From NCBI GenBank assembly GCA_002343485.1, contig DDST01000017.1:1-22272 (forward strand): a DNA stretch of 22,272 nucleotides, read 5' to 3'. Below the pieces are notes generated by a model, which saw nothing but the letters and a program-made list of their open reading frames with translations, had not been told where the DNA came from and did no database searches. Made by a program: the position numbers and the translations under genes. This DNA is from Proteobacteria bacterium UBA2383 (lineage in GTDB: Bacteria; Pseudomonadota; Gammaproteobacteria; Competibacterales; Competibacteraceae). This document shows, piece after piece, positions 7,927 to 16,244 of the stretch (within the stretch, counting starts at the first letter, position 1; every line of letters begins with the position of its first letter).

Positions 7927-9309
7927 TTATCCAACATACTTTTTCACCTTAGAAAACTTGGCGTGGCGACCTCCCACCATTACCACCTCATCGTGTTTCA
8001 TTGGCTTTCCATACTCCAGTATGCCAACCAATAGAAGCACAAATATATTGCTTACTGACACGAACATGGCCTCAGTGTAGTTATAAGTAAGCATTGCCAC
8101 TATCAGAGCAAATTTCAACATGGCATAAGCGTATTCCATTTCAAGTTGCCGCCGAACTTTTAAGAGGCCAGTTAAAATACTACCTAGCAGAAAAAAAAGA
8201 CCAATAATACCTAAATTCAAATAGAGCTCTATATAGCCATTATGCGCCTGGTTAAGCATCACCCCTCCCAGGCGTTGCGACAATTCTAACAATCGCGGCC
8301 CTGTCCAGAAACTTTCATAGCCAGAACCTATTAGCGGATTGCTCGCCATCGATAGAACCAGCGTCCAAATTGTGCCCCGGTCGGTCAAGTCCGGCCTGCG
8401 TCCCAACATGAGAATAATCGTCTCTTTAATGCCGAATAAGCTTTCTAAAAAGGCAAGAACTAGAACGCAAGTTATTACCAGACTGAATATTCTGCGCGGC
8501 TTTCTCGACACCGGAGGCCATCGAACGGCGACCAGCAAAGCCACGGCAATCATCATACAAGACAAGGAAGTTGCACTATCGGCTATGTATAGCAGCCATG
8601 CGATCATCGGCAACATGATGAAATAAACGGAATAATGCAGTTGATCCCCCGAGAATTCCGGCTTGCCACGCCTCAGTAAAAGCTCCCAGAAGTAATAGAT
8701 GCCTGTGATTAGGCAGAGTTGGCCTAAGGCATTCTTGGTAAGAGTGGCGCCCCCGAACATCGGCATACCCATGTGATACCCTCTTCCCAAATCCGGATAA
8801 TATTTGATGAACAGAACTGATAACGGCAGAAGCACAAAACCGAGACGCCTCAATACCAATCCGAGTGACTTAACCGGGCGGTGCTCAGTTACGAGGATCA
8901 GCGCCATGACTAAATTTCCCAATCCTTTAATCCATCTCTTTACGGACATAAAAGGATCGTCCGCCCACAAAGTGCTAACTAGGGCGAAGACAAAAAACAA
9001 CACTACCCAAGCATTTCTCGCGATTAATAGCGACCAATTCAGCCTTCGCTGCCGCAGCACCCAAATACCAGCGAGAATGAGCACTAGAAACACGTTTCGG
9101 TCTAATGGACTACCCTCGCTGTACCCTTCTGCGGACATCTCTGGTGGTGCAAGGTTCAACCACTGCGAAGCAAAGCGAGACCCGGCAAAAAACATCCAGA
9201 TTAGAGGTATCCAAACGGCCCTAGAAATGCCATCACTTTTTTTCCGATCCACCCAAAATAGATAAAAAATGCACAGGAAACAGATCAGACTTGCGAGCCG
9301 AGGAGACAT
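7927..9309 (-). CDS. O-antigen ligase/polymerase-family membrane protein (Wzy-like)
   Basis: Polytopic inner-membrane protein of 460 residues with roughly ten or more hydrophobic segments and the Wzy_C/ExoQ-type signature: a periplasmic loop with NPLIGSGYESFW, then QAHNGYIELYLNLGIIGLFF, plus Arg residues in the intervening loop. WaaL ligases, Wzy polymerases and ExoQ share this fold. It is the only such protein in the window and sits among glycosyltransferases with a Wzx flippase in the same locus, so polymerisation of the flipped repeat unit is the likeliest role. Ligation to lipid A core is an alternative. The gene is visibly more AT-rich than its neighbours. Start ATG at 9309 has a weak ribosome binding site. 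Confidence 0.85.
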   Translation of the reverse strand: MSPRLASLICFLCIFYLFWVDRKKSDGISRAVWIPLIWMFFAGSRFASQWLNLAPPEMSAEGYSEGSPLDRNVFLVLILAGIWVLRQRRLNWSLLIARNAWVVLFFVFALVSTLWADDPFMSVKRWIKGLGNLVMALILVTEHRPVKSLGLVLRRLGFVLLPLSVLFIKYYPDLGRGYHMGMPMFGGATLTKNALGQLCLITGIYYFWELLLRRGKPEFSGDQLHYSVYFIMLPMIAWLLYIADSATSLSCMMIAVALLVAVRWPPVSRKPRRIFSLVITCVLVLAFLESLFGIKETIILMLGRRPDLTDRGTIWTLVLSMASNPLIGSGYESFWTGPRLLELSQRLGGVMLNQAHNGYIELYLNLGIIGLFFLLGSILTGLLKVRRQLEMEYAYAMLKFALIVAMLTYNYTEAMFVSVSNIFVLLLVGILEYGKPMKHDEVVMVGGRHAKFSKVKKYVG

Positions 9310-9332
9310 CTGTTAAAGCATCGTCAAGTTTC

Positions 9333-10259
9333 TTATCTGTTAACTATCGGTTCCGGAGGTTTTTCCCAAAGGGATATCATCTTCCGAAGTCGGGTCATTT
9401 GCTCAGCCTGATGAAACGCGATGAGTTCGGGCGACACCGGCCTCTGCACTCTCTTTGCCATGGCCCAGAAATAGCCGAGGCTCAAGAGCAGTCCGCCGAG
9501 CAAAAAAGGTTTCTCCTTCATTTGAAAGATTCCCCGCAGCACCTGCCATAAGGGATGCCCGCCCACATAGTAATCTTCCTGGCCATGCCGAAACCTTGCC
9601 ATCAGTCGGCTGCGGTTGGCCGTACCCATTTTTCGGTGGTGAAGACAGGTTTTTTCCAGAAACGTCCGCGTCTGCCAGCCTTTCATCCGCGCAGTGGTGA
9701 CCGCCACCCAGTCGATACCACCGCCTTTGATTGGCGTGTAACCCCCCACTTCTTCGAAACATTGTCGCTGGAACATCTGGCAAGCGCCCGATACGTGCTC
9801 GAGATCGGCAAATTGATGGGCGTAGCTGTGGTTTTGCGGCTGGCGGGCGTCCTCAATAAACGGAGTGCCCGCTACTCCCAGCCGGGGCATCTCTGCAAAC
9901 TTGCTCAGCAAAAATTCATAGTAGTCCGGCTCGAACGTGATGTCGGCGTCGAGATTGCCGATCAGATCAAAATCCTCGCACTTCAAGCGAGCATAGCCAG
10001 CGTTGAAACAAACTGCCTTGGCGGCAAACGTGCGGTCGCGATGCTCTGGCATCCGTAGCAGTTCGATCCATTCGTGCTGGCCGGCATAACGCTTGACAAT
10101 TGTATCGGTACCGTCGGTCGATCCATCGCTGACAATGATCCACCGGGACGGCCGGATAGTCTGTGATACCACCGAACGAATGGCACCCTCGATTAAGGCC
10201 TCTTCATTGCGCGCCGGCGTAATCAGAACATATTGCAAATGGGAACTTGGCTGTTTCAT
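9333..10259 (-). CDS. GT2-family glycosyltransferase with C-terminal hydrophobic segment
   Basis: GT-A fold transferase. The frame is open to 10421, but that would overlap the upstream gene by about 150 bases. The ATG at 10259 has an AGGA site five bases upstream and begins just before the domain (MKQPSSHLQYVLITPARNEE), giving 308 residues. Motifs are SDGSTDGT at 44-51, the DAD metal motif at 104-106, and an RHGQEDYYVGGHP segment in the position of the processive Q-x-x-RW region. Near the C-terminus FLLGGLLLSLGYFWAMA is a likely membrane segment. It may add one sugar to the lipid-linked unit. Located 14 bp behind the toroid-protein gene. Confidence 0.9.
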   Translation of the reverse strand: MKQPSSHLQYVLITPARNEEALIEGAIRSVVSQTIRPSRWIIVSDGSTDGTDTIVKRYAGQHEWIELLRMPEHRDRTFAAKAVCFNAGYARLKCEDFDLIGNLDADITFEPDYYEFLLSKFAEMPRLGVAGTPFIEDARQPQNHSYAHQFADLEHVSGACQMFQRQCFEEVGGYTPIKGGGIDWVAVTTARMKGWQTRTFLEKTCLHHRKMGTANRSRLMARFRHGQEDYYVGGHPLWQVLRGIFQMKEKPFLLGGLLLSLGYFWAMAKRVQRPVSPELIAFHQAEQMTRLRKMISLWEKPPEPIVNR

Positions 10260-10264
10260 TTTTG

Positions 10265-10268
10265 TCCT
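10265..10268 (-). promoter_or_regulatory. Ribosome binding site deciding the GT2 start at 10259
   Basis: AGGA on the minus strand, five bases before the ATG at 10259. It favours this start over the upstream in-frame ATG at 10421, which would lie inside the preceding gene. Confidence 0.6.
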
Positions 10269-10273
10269 GGTTT

Positions 10274-11434
10274 TCAACTTTCCAGTTTGCTCAAGAGCGT
10301 GGCCAAGGCCTTGAACATGGTCGCTTGTCCCCAATGAATATAAGGCGTCTTCGCCTTGATCAGGGGATATTGACGATAATAGAAATACCCTTTCCGGTCC
10401 TGCAGGTTGTCGATAGTCCATTGCGCCACTTTCGTGGAAAGTTCTAGGCAGAAGGGATCTTCATCGGAGCAGAAGGCTAAGGTCTCAATCGCCTGGGCGG
10501 CGCATTGAATATCCACGGGATAGGTTTTGTCATGGTAGTATCTTGGCTTGCCGTCCGGTTCAATAAATACCTCCCTGAAATAGCGCAAGCCCTCTTGGAA
10601 ATGAGGCCGAAAGGAATCCTCGCCGGTACTGTCGAGATAACGCTTGAGACTGTCCAGGTTGTAACCGGTATGAAAGTTGTCGATCCAGTAGTACTTGGGA
10701 TCTTCGCCATACCACCATGAACCGTCATCCCGCTGCCGGCTGCAACTGTATAGCATAGCGTTTCTAGCCACCTCCAACAGCTCGGTTTCTCTGGTATGCT
10801 TCCAGGTGCTAGCCAGCATGGCGGCACCCAACATATTCGAGTTATGGATTGAAGACTGGCCAAAGGGGACATAGCTCAAGCAAGCGCCGGTCACAGTCTG
10901 TTCCCGAGGCAGTTGCAAAATCCACGAGCAAATTCCCCGCGCTACATCCAGGAAACGATGATCCCGGGTTTGTTCGTAGGCTTCCAGGAATGCCTGGCCA
11001 ATTAGGCTGGTCCACACGATGATCGGCGAGCCTGCGGGATTGCAGCCGCTGCGCGTCACAAAATCGAAGTGGTTACCCCAGGCATAGCCGACATGTCTTG
11101 GCGCTTTGTTGGCCACTAGCCAATCCAGGCACGCGAGCGCCTTGGTTTGATCAGCGGCTTGTCGGGTAGTCTTGTACCTCAACCAGTAGCCCCAAGCCAT
11201 GTACCCGCGCCCTTTGGTGGACTCCATCGGCTTAATGCCAACGAGCGGGCGCAGGTTGAAGGGAGACTTCCAGATCATTTGTAGCAGCACCCGTTCGGCC
11301 AAGCGATTGCCAAAAGCCAAGGGGCGCAGGAACGAATTCAGGCCATCCCCAGGATCGTAGCCTTGGTAATCGTGTTTCTCGACCCAGGACGCGACTCTCG
11401 TGAGGCTGCGTTCAAGTTTCTCGCTTAGTTCCAT
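10274..11434 (-). CDS. Predicted alpha/alpha-toroid (six-hairpin glycosidase-like) protein
   Basis: I do not recognise a specific enzyme. The 386-residue protein is made of repeated helix-pair units rich in Trp, Tyr and Gly (YAWGNHFDF, WTSLIGQAFLEAYEQT, SIHNSNMLGAAMLASTWKHT, DDGSWWYGEDPKYYWIDNFHTGYNLDSLKRYL, AAQAIETLAF), the pattern of an (alpha/alpha)6 toroid as in six-hairpin glycosidases, some polysaccharide lyases and the C-terminal part of glucuronyl C5-epimerases. No signal peptide is visible, so it is probably cytoplasmic. It lies between the WbpD-like acetyltransferase and a GT2, so it may act on a uronic-acid-containing intermediate, but hydrolase, lyase or epimerase activity cannot be told apart here. 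Some database relatives carry unsuitable names such as aminolevulinate dehydratase; no such motif is present. Confidence 0.7.
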   Translation of the reverse strand: MELSEKLERSLTRVASWVEKHDYQGYDPGDGLNSFLRPLAFGNRLAERVLLQMIWKSPFNLRPLVGIKPMESTKGRGYMAWGYWLRYKTTRQAADQTKALACLDWLVANKAPRHVGYAWGNHFDFVTRSGCNPAGSPIIVWTSLIGQAFLEAYEQTRDHRFLDVARGICSWILQLPREQTVTGACLSYVPFGQSSIHNSNMLGAAMLASTWKHTRETELLEVARNAMLYSCSRQRDDGSWWYGEDPKYYWIDNFHTGYNLDSLKRYLDSTGEDSFRPHFQEGLRYFREVFIEPDGKPRYYHDKTYPVDIQCAAQAIETLAFCSDEDPFCLELSTKVAQWTIDNLQDRKGYFYYRQYPLIKAKTPYIHWGQATMFKALATLLSKLES

Positions 11435-11486
11435 ATCGGCTTAACATAATGCTTGCGGAAGACCTGAAGACGCGAAGTCACAAGTG

Positions 11487-12131
11487 CTACTTAAATTCGT
11501 CATAGCTCCTAACGCCAGTGCTTGATTCATGCGGCAATGGCTGGTCTTCTTCCAAGTCTATGCAGCGTAAACAGTTATCGTCGTTCACCTGGTAGCGGAA
11601 ACCCGACTCGGGACAGGTCATGACGCCATTTTCCCCCGGCTTCAGCCGGTGGCCGTGCCGGCCCATCCAGCCCTTTTTCCGGGCCGGGCTGCCCAGGACC
11701 AGCGCGTAATCCGGCACATCCTGGGTCACCACGGCCCCCGCCCCCACAAATGCATATCGGCCAATGGTGACGCCACACACAATGGTGGCATTGGCGCCAA
11801 TCGTCGCCCCGCGCCTGATGAGCGTTTGTTCGTACAGACTGTGACGGTTTATCTGCGAGCGCGGATTGGTGACATTGGTCAGCACGCAGGAAGGTCCCAG
11901 GAACACGTCGTCCTCGATCACCGAACCTGTATAGATGGAAACATTGTTCTGGATCTTGACGTTATTCCCAATCACCACTCCTCCAGCCACGTTCACGTTC
12001 TGTCCCAACACGCACCATTCCCCAATCCTTGCCCCCGACATGACATGACTGAAGTGCCAAATTCTTGTACCGGTACCAATCTCGGCACCGTCGTCAACAT
12101 AGGAGGATTCGTGGACGAAATACTCGGTCAT
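11487..12131 (-). CDS. wlbB: WbpD/WlbB-type UDP-3-amino-sugar-uronate N-acetyltransferase
   Basis: Left-handed beta-helix acetyltransferase of 214 residues. Hexapeptide repeats run from about residue 8 to 150 (ARIGEWCVLGQNVNVAGGVVIG, VKIQNNVSIYTGSVIEDDVFLGPSCVLTN, ATIGANATIVCGVTIGRYAFVGAGAVVTQDVP), followed by the LVLGSPARKKGW end typical of WbpD/WlbB. These use acetyl-CoA to acetylate the 3-amino group of UDP-2-acetamido-3-amino-2,3-dideoxy-glucuronate. Its ATG overlaps the oxidase stop (ATGA, 12128-12131), as expected for a pathway unit. After the helix a tail carries PESGFRYQVNDDNCLRCIDLEED, with two Cys, which may be family-typical. Named from family knowledge and from neighbours performing the preceding steps. 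Confidence 0.9.
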   Translation of the reverse strand: MTEYFVHESSYVDDGAEIGTGTRIWHFSHVMSGARIGEWCVLGQNVNVAGGVVIGNNVKIQNNVSIYTGSVIEDDVFLGPSCVLTNVTNPRSQINRHSLYEQTLIRRGATIGANATIVCGVTIGRYAFVGAGAVVTQDVPDYALVLGSPARKKGWMGRHGHRLKPGENGVMTCPESGFRYQVNDDNCLRCIDLEEDQPLPHESSTGVRSYDEFK

Positions 12132-13084
12132 TGCCCGCCTGCTTTCCCCGTTGCCAGTGGATGAATCTCGCCCTTCAAGCCGCTCTGTACCGCATTGCGG
12201 ATATCGTGCACGAGCTGGATCGCCGGCCGTACATCGGTTGCCCCGAACCCGTGGCCGGCCAGGATTCCCCGATAGACCTGAGTGTGCAAATCGGCGAATC
12301 CATCAGAGAATTCATACTCTTTTCCATTTAGCCTCAGCGAGCGGTATGTCCGCAGTCCTTTCCCGACCGCCTCTGGGGGGAGATCAGCAGCATTGACGGA
12401 AAGAAACCAGCGCACCCGCGCGCGTTGTAATTCCAGGTAGCCGGAACCACGGGTAGCATCCAGGAAATGCACGGTGCTGCGTTGCACCGGACCGAAGATC
12501 CAGAGGAGCATATCGAAGAAGTGGACGCCAATGTTCATCGCTACACCACCGGACTTCTCGTCCACGCCCTTCCAGGACACGAGATACCACCGACCGCGAG
12601 CGGTGATGTAGCTTAGATCGATGTCGTGGATTCGATCCTCGGCCGCGGCGATCTGTTCGCGTAGCGCGATGATGTGCGGGTGCAGGCGGAGTTGGAGAAT
12701 GCACCAGATCCGGTGATTACTCTCCCGCTCGATCTCCTGCAATGCGTCCACGTTCCAAGGCTCTAACACCATGGGTTTTTCACAGATAGCATCCGCGTGG
12801 ACCCGAAGGGCAAATCGGATATGGGCGTCGTGCAGATAATTCGGCGAGCAAATACTCACGTAACGGACTTGGTTTTCGTGGGCACCACGGCGAAGCTTTT
12901 CGACATGGCGGTCGAAGCGCTCAAATTCGGTGAAAAACGAGGCATCGGAAAAATAGCGATCAATGATACCGACGCTGTCGTTGCGGTCGAGCGCCACGGC
13001 GAGGTTATTTCCCGTTTCCTTGATCGCCTGCAGGTGTCGCGGCGCAATGAAGCCACCTACTCCAATTAGTGCGAAATTCAGCAT
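12128..13084 (-). CDS. wlbA: WbpB/WlbA-type UDP-GlcNAcA 3-oxidase (Gfo/Idh/MocA)
   Basis: NAD-dependent Gfo/Idh/MocA oxidoreductase of 318 residues. It has a Rossmann motif ALIGVGGFIAPRHLQA (5-20), the CEKPM motif with catalytic Lys103, and NIGVHFFDML with H188, all characteristic of WlbA/WbpB. These oxidise C3 of UDP-N-acetyl-glucosaminuronic acid, regenerating NAD+ with 2-oxoglutarate in characterised members. The product feeds the aminotransferase encoded immediately upstream, and the acetyltransferase downstream overlaps its stop codon. This order (aminotransferase, oxidase, acetyltransferase) is a self-contained three-step route. The UDP-GlcNAc 6-dehydrogenase that makes the substrate is not in the window. 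Confidence 0.92.
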   Translation of the reverse strand: MLNFALIGVGGFIAPRHLQAIKETGNNLAVALDRNDSVGIIDRYFSDASFFTEFERFDRHVEKLRRGAHENQVRYVSICSPNYLHDAHIRFALRVHADAICEKPMVLEPWNVDALQEIERESNHRIWCILQLRLHPHIIALREQIAAAEDRIHDIDLSYITARGRWYLVSWKGVDEKSGGVAMNIGVHFFDMLLWIFGPVQRSTVHFLDATRGSGYLELQRARVRWFLSVNAADLPPEAVGKGLRTYRSLRLNGKEYEFSDGFADLHTQVYRGILAGHGFGATDVRPAIQLVHDIRNAVQSGLKGEIHPLATGKAGGQ

Positions 13085-13135
13085 TCTTTTCTCGCTCGAA
13101 GTGCTAGGTGTAACTAAAATGGGTAGCTGGAGGGC

Positions 13136-14230
13136 TTATCCCTGCAATGTCATTTTCAATGCATTAACAACGGTGTCTTGGTCTGCCTCAGTCAGAAATG
13201 GATGGATGGGCAGACTGAGCACCTCCCGAGAGGCCTTTTCGGCCTCCGGGAAATCTCCGTACTGGTAGCCGAGACTCGCGAACACCGGTTGTTCATGCAG
13301 GCACTTCGGATAATAGACTGCTGATGGAATGCCTAAGCTCTGCAGTTGTCCAGCAATCCTGTCGCGATCGGACAAGCGGATGGTGTACTGGGCATAGACA
13401 TGGGTGTTATCCGGCGCGATGACTGGTACGCCACACCATGATCCAAGGGCAGCGGAATACCGGGCTCCAATCCGCCTACGCTCTCGCACCTCCCACTCAA
13501 AGTGAGGAAATTTGGCCAATAAAACAGCGGCTTGTAATGTATCGAAACGTCCGTTCATACCGAGTAAAGGATGATAATGGCGCTGGAGTCCACCGTGGGT
13601 GCGAATGGCCTTCATTTTCTCGGCAAGATCGTCGTCATCGGTAAACAGAGCACCTCCGTCACCGTAACAACCAAAAGGTTTGGCCGGAAAAAAACTGGTA
13701 CTGCCAATGATCGTGACGCCACCACTGCGACGCCCGCGCTGCGTGGCCCCGAAACTTTGTGCGGCATCTTCAATAACCGGCAAGTCGTGCCGAGCCGCAA
13801 TGGCATTGATGCAATCGTAGTCCGGCATCTGGCCGAACAGGCTGACGGGTAGAATCGCCTTGGTGCGGCGGGTAAAAGCCGCTTCGATGAGATCCACGTT
13901 GATGTTGTAGGTAGCGGGATCAATATCAACAAAGACGGGACGCGCTCCGATTAGGCCAATAACCTCCGCCGTGCTAATCCAGGTAAAAGGGACCGTAATT
14001 ACTTCGTCACCCGGACCGATACCTAGCGCCCGTAGGGCGATTTCTAGGCTGTCTGTGCCACTCGCTGCGGTAATACAATGTTGGACGCCGATATAAGTAG
14101 ACAAAGCCCGCTCTAATTCGGCGATTTCCGGTCCCATAATAAAATGGCCGTGATCCAGAACACGCTGGATGCGCTCATCGATTGCACTTTTGTAACGCCG
14201 ATATTGTTCTTTTAGGTCAATGAAGTCCAT
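13136..14230 (-). CDS. wlbC: WbpE/WlbC-type UDP-3-keto-sugar aminotransferase (DegT/DnrJ/EryC1/StrS)
   Basis: PLP-dependent sugar aminotransferase of 364 residues. The Schiff-base lysine is K184 in STSFFPAKPFGCYGDGGA, and D155 in VIEDAAQSFGA contacts the cofactor ring. The N-terminus IDLKEQYRRYKSAIDERIQRVLDHGHFIMGPE and the AASGTDSLEIALRALG segment match the WbpE/WlbC subgroup. It should convert UDP-2-acetamido-3-keto-glucuronate to the 3-amino sugar using glutamate. It directly precedes the oxidase and acetyltransferase genes, which supports this subfamily call over other sugar aminotransferases. Confidence 0.9.
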   Translation of the reverse strand: MDFIDLKEQYRRYKSAIDERIQRVLDHGHFIMGPEIAELERALSTYIGVQHCITAASGTDSLEIALRALGIGPGDEVITVPFTWISTAEVIGLIGARPVFVDIDPATYNINVDLIEAAFTRRTKAILPVSLFGQMPDYDCINAIAARHDLPVIEDAAQSFGATQRGRRSGGVTIIGSTSFFPAKPFGCYGDGGALFTDDDDLAEKMKAIRTHGGLQRHYHPLLGMNGRFDTLQAAVLLAKFPHFEWEVRERRRIGARYSAALGSWCGVPVIAPDNTHVYAQYTIRLSDRDRIAGQLQSLGIPSAVYYPKCLHEQPVFASLGYQYGDFPEAEKASREVLSLPIHPFLTEADQDTVVNALKMTLQG

Positions 14231-14271
14231 GGGATATACTGTTACAAGCTTTCATTTCAACGCATTTAATA

Positions 14272-15468
14272 TCAAGTGCTGTTCGTCAATCGGTTCAATA
14301 TAGATATATATTTCTGTTTCTCGTGACTCCATAAAAACTTTTCCCGGAGAACTATAGCGCGCTGTTGATAATGGCAAAGCAAATTAGGGTTTTCAATGAG
14401 CTGTTCTAGGACGGCACGTAGCGATTCCGGCTCACTTGGTTCATAAAATAGGCAATCATCTTCGCCAAAATAGTAGCCAATGGCAGCGTTACGTACTGTA
14501 AGCGAAGGCATTCCCAGAGAAAGATACTCCAGCAATTTCAACGGCAGCGCGTAATTGGTAATTGAGGAAATTTCCAACGGTACTAGGCCAAGATTACAGT
14601 CCGCCAGCCGCTGAGGAATTTCATGTAATGGGTACATACGGTTGTCAAACTGCACGATGGTACCCAAGCCGAGAGTGGTGATCATTTCTTTCAATTGATC
14701 GCTAAAGTCTCCCTCGCCGATAATTTTCACGGTGATTCGATCCTTGTGACGCATTCCCGCCAACGCCAACATGGCATTGCGCAGCCCATAGCGTTCCAAA
14801 ATGCTGCCGTGGAAAACGAGGCGAAGCTTACCATCGAATGGCTTGGGTTCCCGTAGCGGGAATAATGTGTCGTCAGCAAAATTAGCAATGACTTGAATCG
14901 AGTCGGAGTCTAATCGATGTTGATTAACCAGAACGTAATCTTTAACCGGGTCGTGAACGGTAAGGACTTGGTCAGCGAAAGACGCGCTTAGCCGCTCCTG
15001 CCAGAGTAGCAACTTAAAAAATAACCCTTTTTCTCCACTCTTAAACTTGGAAGCGAAGGTATTCGGCATCGGATCGTGAATATCCAGTACGACTTTGGCC
15101 CCCATTAGCTTTGGCAGCAACGCGCAGAAGACAAAGAAATCCGGCATGTTATTAACATGGACAATCCGATACCCCTTTTTAAGATGTAACAAAGCGGTTT
15201 TAAAAAGACATCGCAGGAAGAACTCAAGGTATGAAAGCATGTACCGAAGCACTCCTCCGCCTCGATACCGCCTTTGATTCAGGTGAATGACCCGAACACC
15301 TCGAATTTTTTCCTGAGGGGGATCGTCCTCCCGGCGCAGGGCAATGAAATCAACTTCGAAACCTCCACTCACAGCCGCCTCTGCCTCGCGAATCACTCGG
15401 GGATCGGTCCGATAGTTCGTGTAGGCAATCATCAGCACTGATTTCTGAGTGTTTGGCTTGCGACTCAT
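14272..15468 (-). CDS. GT4-family glycosyltransferase (GT-B fold)
   Basis: Retaining GT-B transferase of 398 residues. The N-terminal domain opens with SVLMIAYTNYRTDPRVIREAEAA, a form frequent in GT4 enzymes of polysaccharide clusters, followed by HVNNMPDFFVFCALLPKLMGAKVVLDIHDPMP. The C-terminal domain has LRLVFHGSILERYGL, the IKIIGEG-type strand (here KIIGEGDFSDQLKE), and NYALPLKLLEYLSLGMPSLTV, the nucleotide-sugar-binding K and E region. Its ATG overlaps the stop of the deacetylase-like gene (ATGA, 15465-15468), implying coupled translation. Donor sugar unknown. Confidence 0.9.
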   Translation of the reverse strand: MSRKPNTQKSVLMIAYTNYRTDPRVIREAEAAVSGGFEVDFIALRREDDPPQEKIRGVRVIHLNQRRYRGGGVLRYMLSYLEFFLRCLFKTALLHLKKGYRIVHVNNMPDFFVFCALLPKLMGAKVVLDIHDPMPNTFASKFKSGEKGLFFKLLLWQERLSASFADQVLTVHDPVKDYVLVNQHRLDSDSIQVIANFADDTLFPLREPKPFDGKLRLVFHGSILERYGLRNAMLALAGMRHKDRITVKIIGEGDFSDQLKEMITTLGLGTIVQFDNRMYPLHEIPQRLADCNLGLVPLEISSITNYALPLKLLEYLSLGMPSLTVRNAAIGYYFGEDDCLFYEPSEPESLRAVLEQLIENPNLLCHYQQRAIVLREKFLWSHEKQKYISILNRLTNST

Positions 15469-16163
15469 TCCAGGGTCCTGGTTTCAAGCGAAAGCAATAA
15501 GCGTTTGAATTTTTCTATGAGCGTAGGGTCGGCCAACACATTTTCCGGGTGAATGAGCAAAACGATATCGGAGGATTTTGCCTCGGCAAGAAGCCAATCT
15601 ACAGTGAATTTTTTCGTGTCTCTCCATGCCGGCTCTAGCCAGAATGCTGAGGGAAAGACATGAAACCCTGCTTCATCGACTGAAGATTTGATGGAGGGGT
15701 CTTCAAGGTTCCCTAAAAACAGTTTCATTCGACTTTGTCGTGCCCATTCCATATATTTGTCTGGCTCATAGGGAGCATAGTGATAAAGGCCATACTTTGC
15801 TCCGCCAGAACCGTGTTTCGAAACCGCCAATATCGATTTCCCGGTATGTCGCTCTAGCATTTTCTTTTCTATGACAAAACTATTAAAGGAGCGAGAATTT
15901 TCGAGATGAAGCCCAATTTTATGGTTTCCTTGGGTGATTAGTTTGAGCACAGCTTCTGAAGGCAACGTACATCGCCGAAAGAAAAGATAAGCCCTTGCCT
16001 TTCTTTCATTCAGCATTTGCAGGATAATTCTAAGTTCCTTAAGATATCCCAGTATCTCAATTTTTGGAAAATAAAAATCAGAACTTAGTCTACTAAGCAG
16101 ATGCCTTAAAATGGGCCGCTTTCCGTATGGCCTGTCTACGTCAATGCGGATAATTAGGGCCAT
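15465..16163 (-). CDS. Divergent NodB/CE4-like polysaccharide deacetylase
   Basis: A 232-residue protein resembling the NodB-fold polysaccharide deacetylases. Motif 1 is IRIDVDRPYG at 5-14 with the Asp pair in place of TFDDG. Motif 2 is reduced: GLHLENSRSF at 84-93 has H86 but not the second His of H-x3-H. A late HPEN segment may supply another ligand. It may remove an N- or O-acetyl group from the repeat unit, or be catalytically altered. No signal peptide, so a cytoplasmic substrate such as a lipid-linked or nucleotide sugar is implied. It is coupled to the following GT4 by an ATGA overlap. The ATG at 16163 lacks a clear ribosome binding site. Confidence 0.65.
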   Translation of the reverse strand: MALIIRIDVDRPYGKRPILRHLLSRLSSDFYFPKIEILGYLKELRIILQMLNERKARAYLFFRRCTLPSEAVLKLITQGNHKIGLHLENSRSFNSFVIEKKMLERHTGKSILAVSKHGSGGAKYGLYHYAPYEPDKYMEWARQSRMKLFLGNLEDPSIKSSVDEAGFHVFPSAFWLEPAWRDTKKFTVDWLLAEAKSSDIVLLIHPENVLADPTLIEKFKRLLLSLETRTLE

Positions 16164-16244
16164 TGAGATGTGTCAAAACTAGTACTCGACCATTCGTCGA
16201 GTGGTGTGATGATGTTATTGTCGCTGTTAATGTCGAACGCTAGG

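Noticed and set aside
9555..10058. 167-codon plus-strand open frame
   Set aside because: Lies wholly antisense to a GT2 gene with clear catalytic motifs; a shadow frame.
10260..10421. N-terminal extension of the GT2 at 9333-10259
   Set aside because: The 54 extra codons overlap the upstream gene, show no domain similarity, and the internal ATG has a better ribosome binding site.
16184..16202. Hairpin with 7-bp stem (actcgac / gtcgagt) between the GT2 and the deacetylase-like gene
   Set aside because: No proper T-run follows on the minus strand and the downstream gene lies in the same direction close by; too weak to call a terminator.
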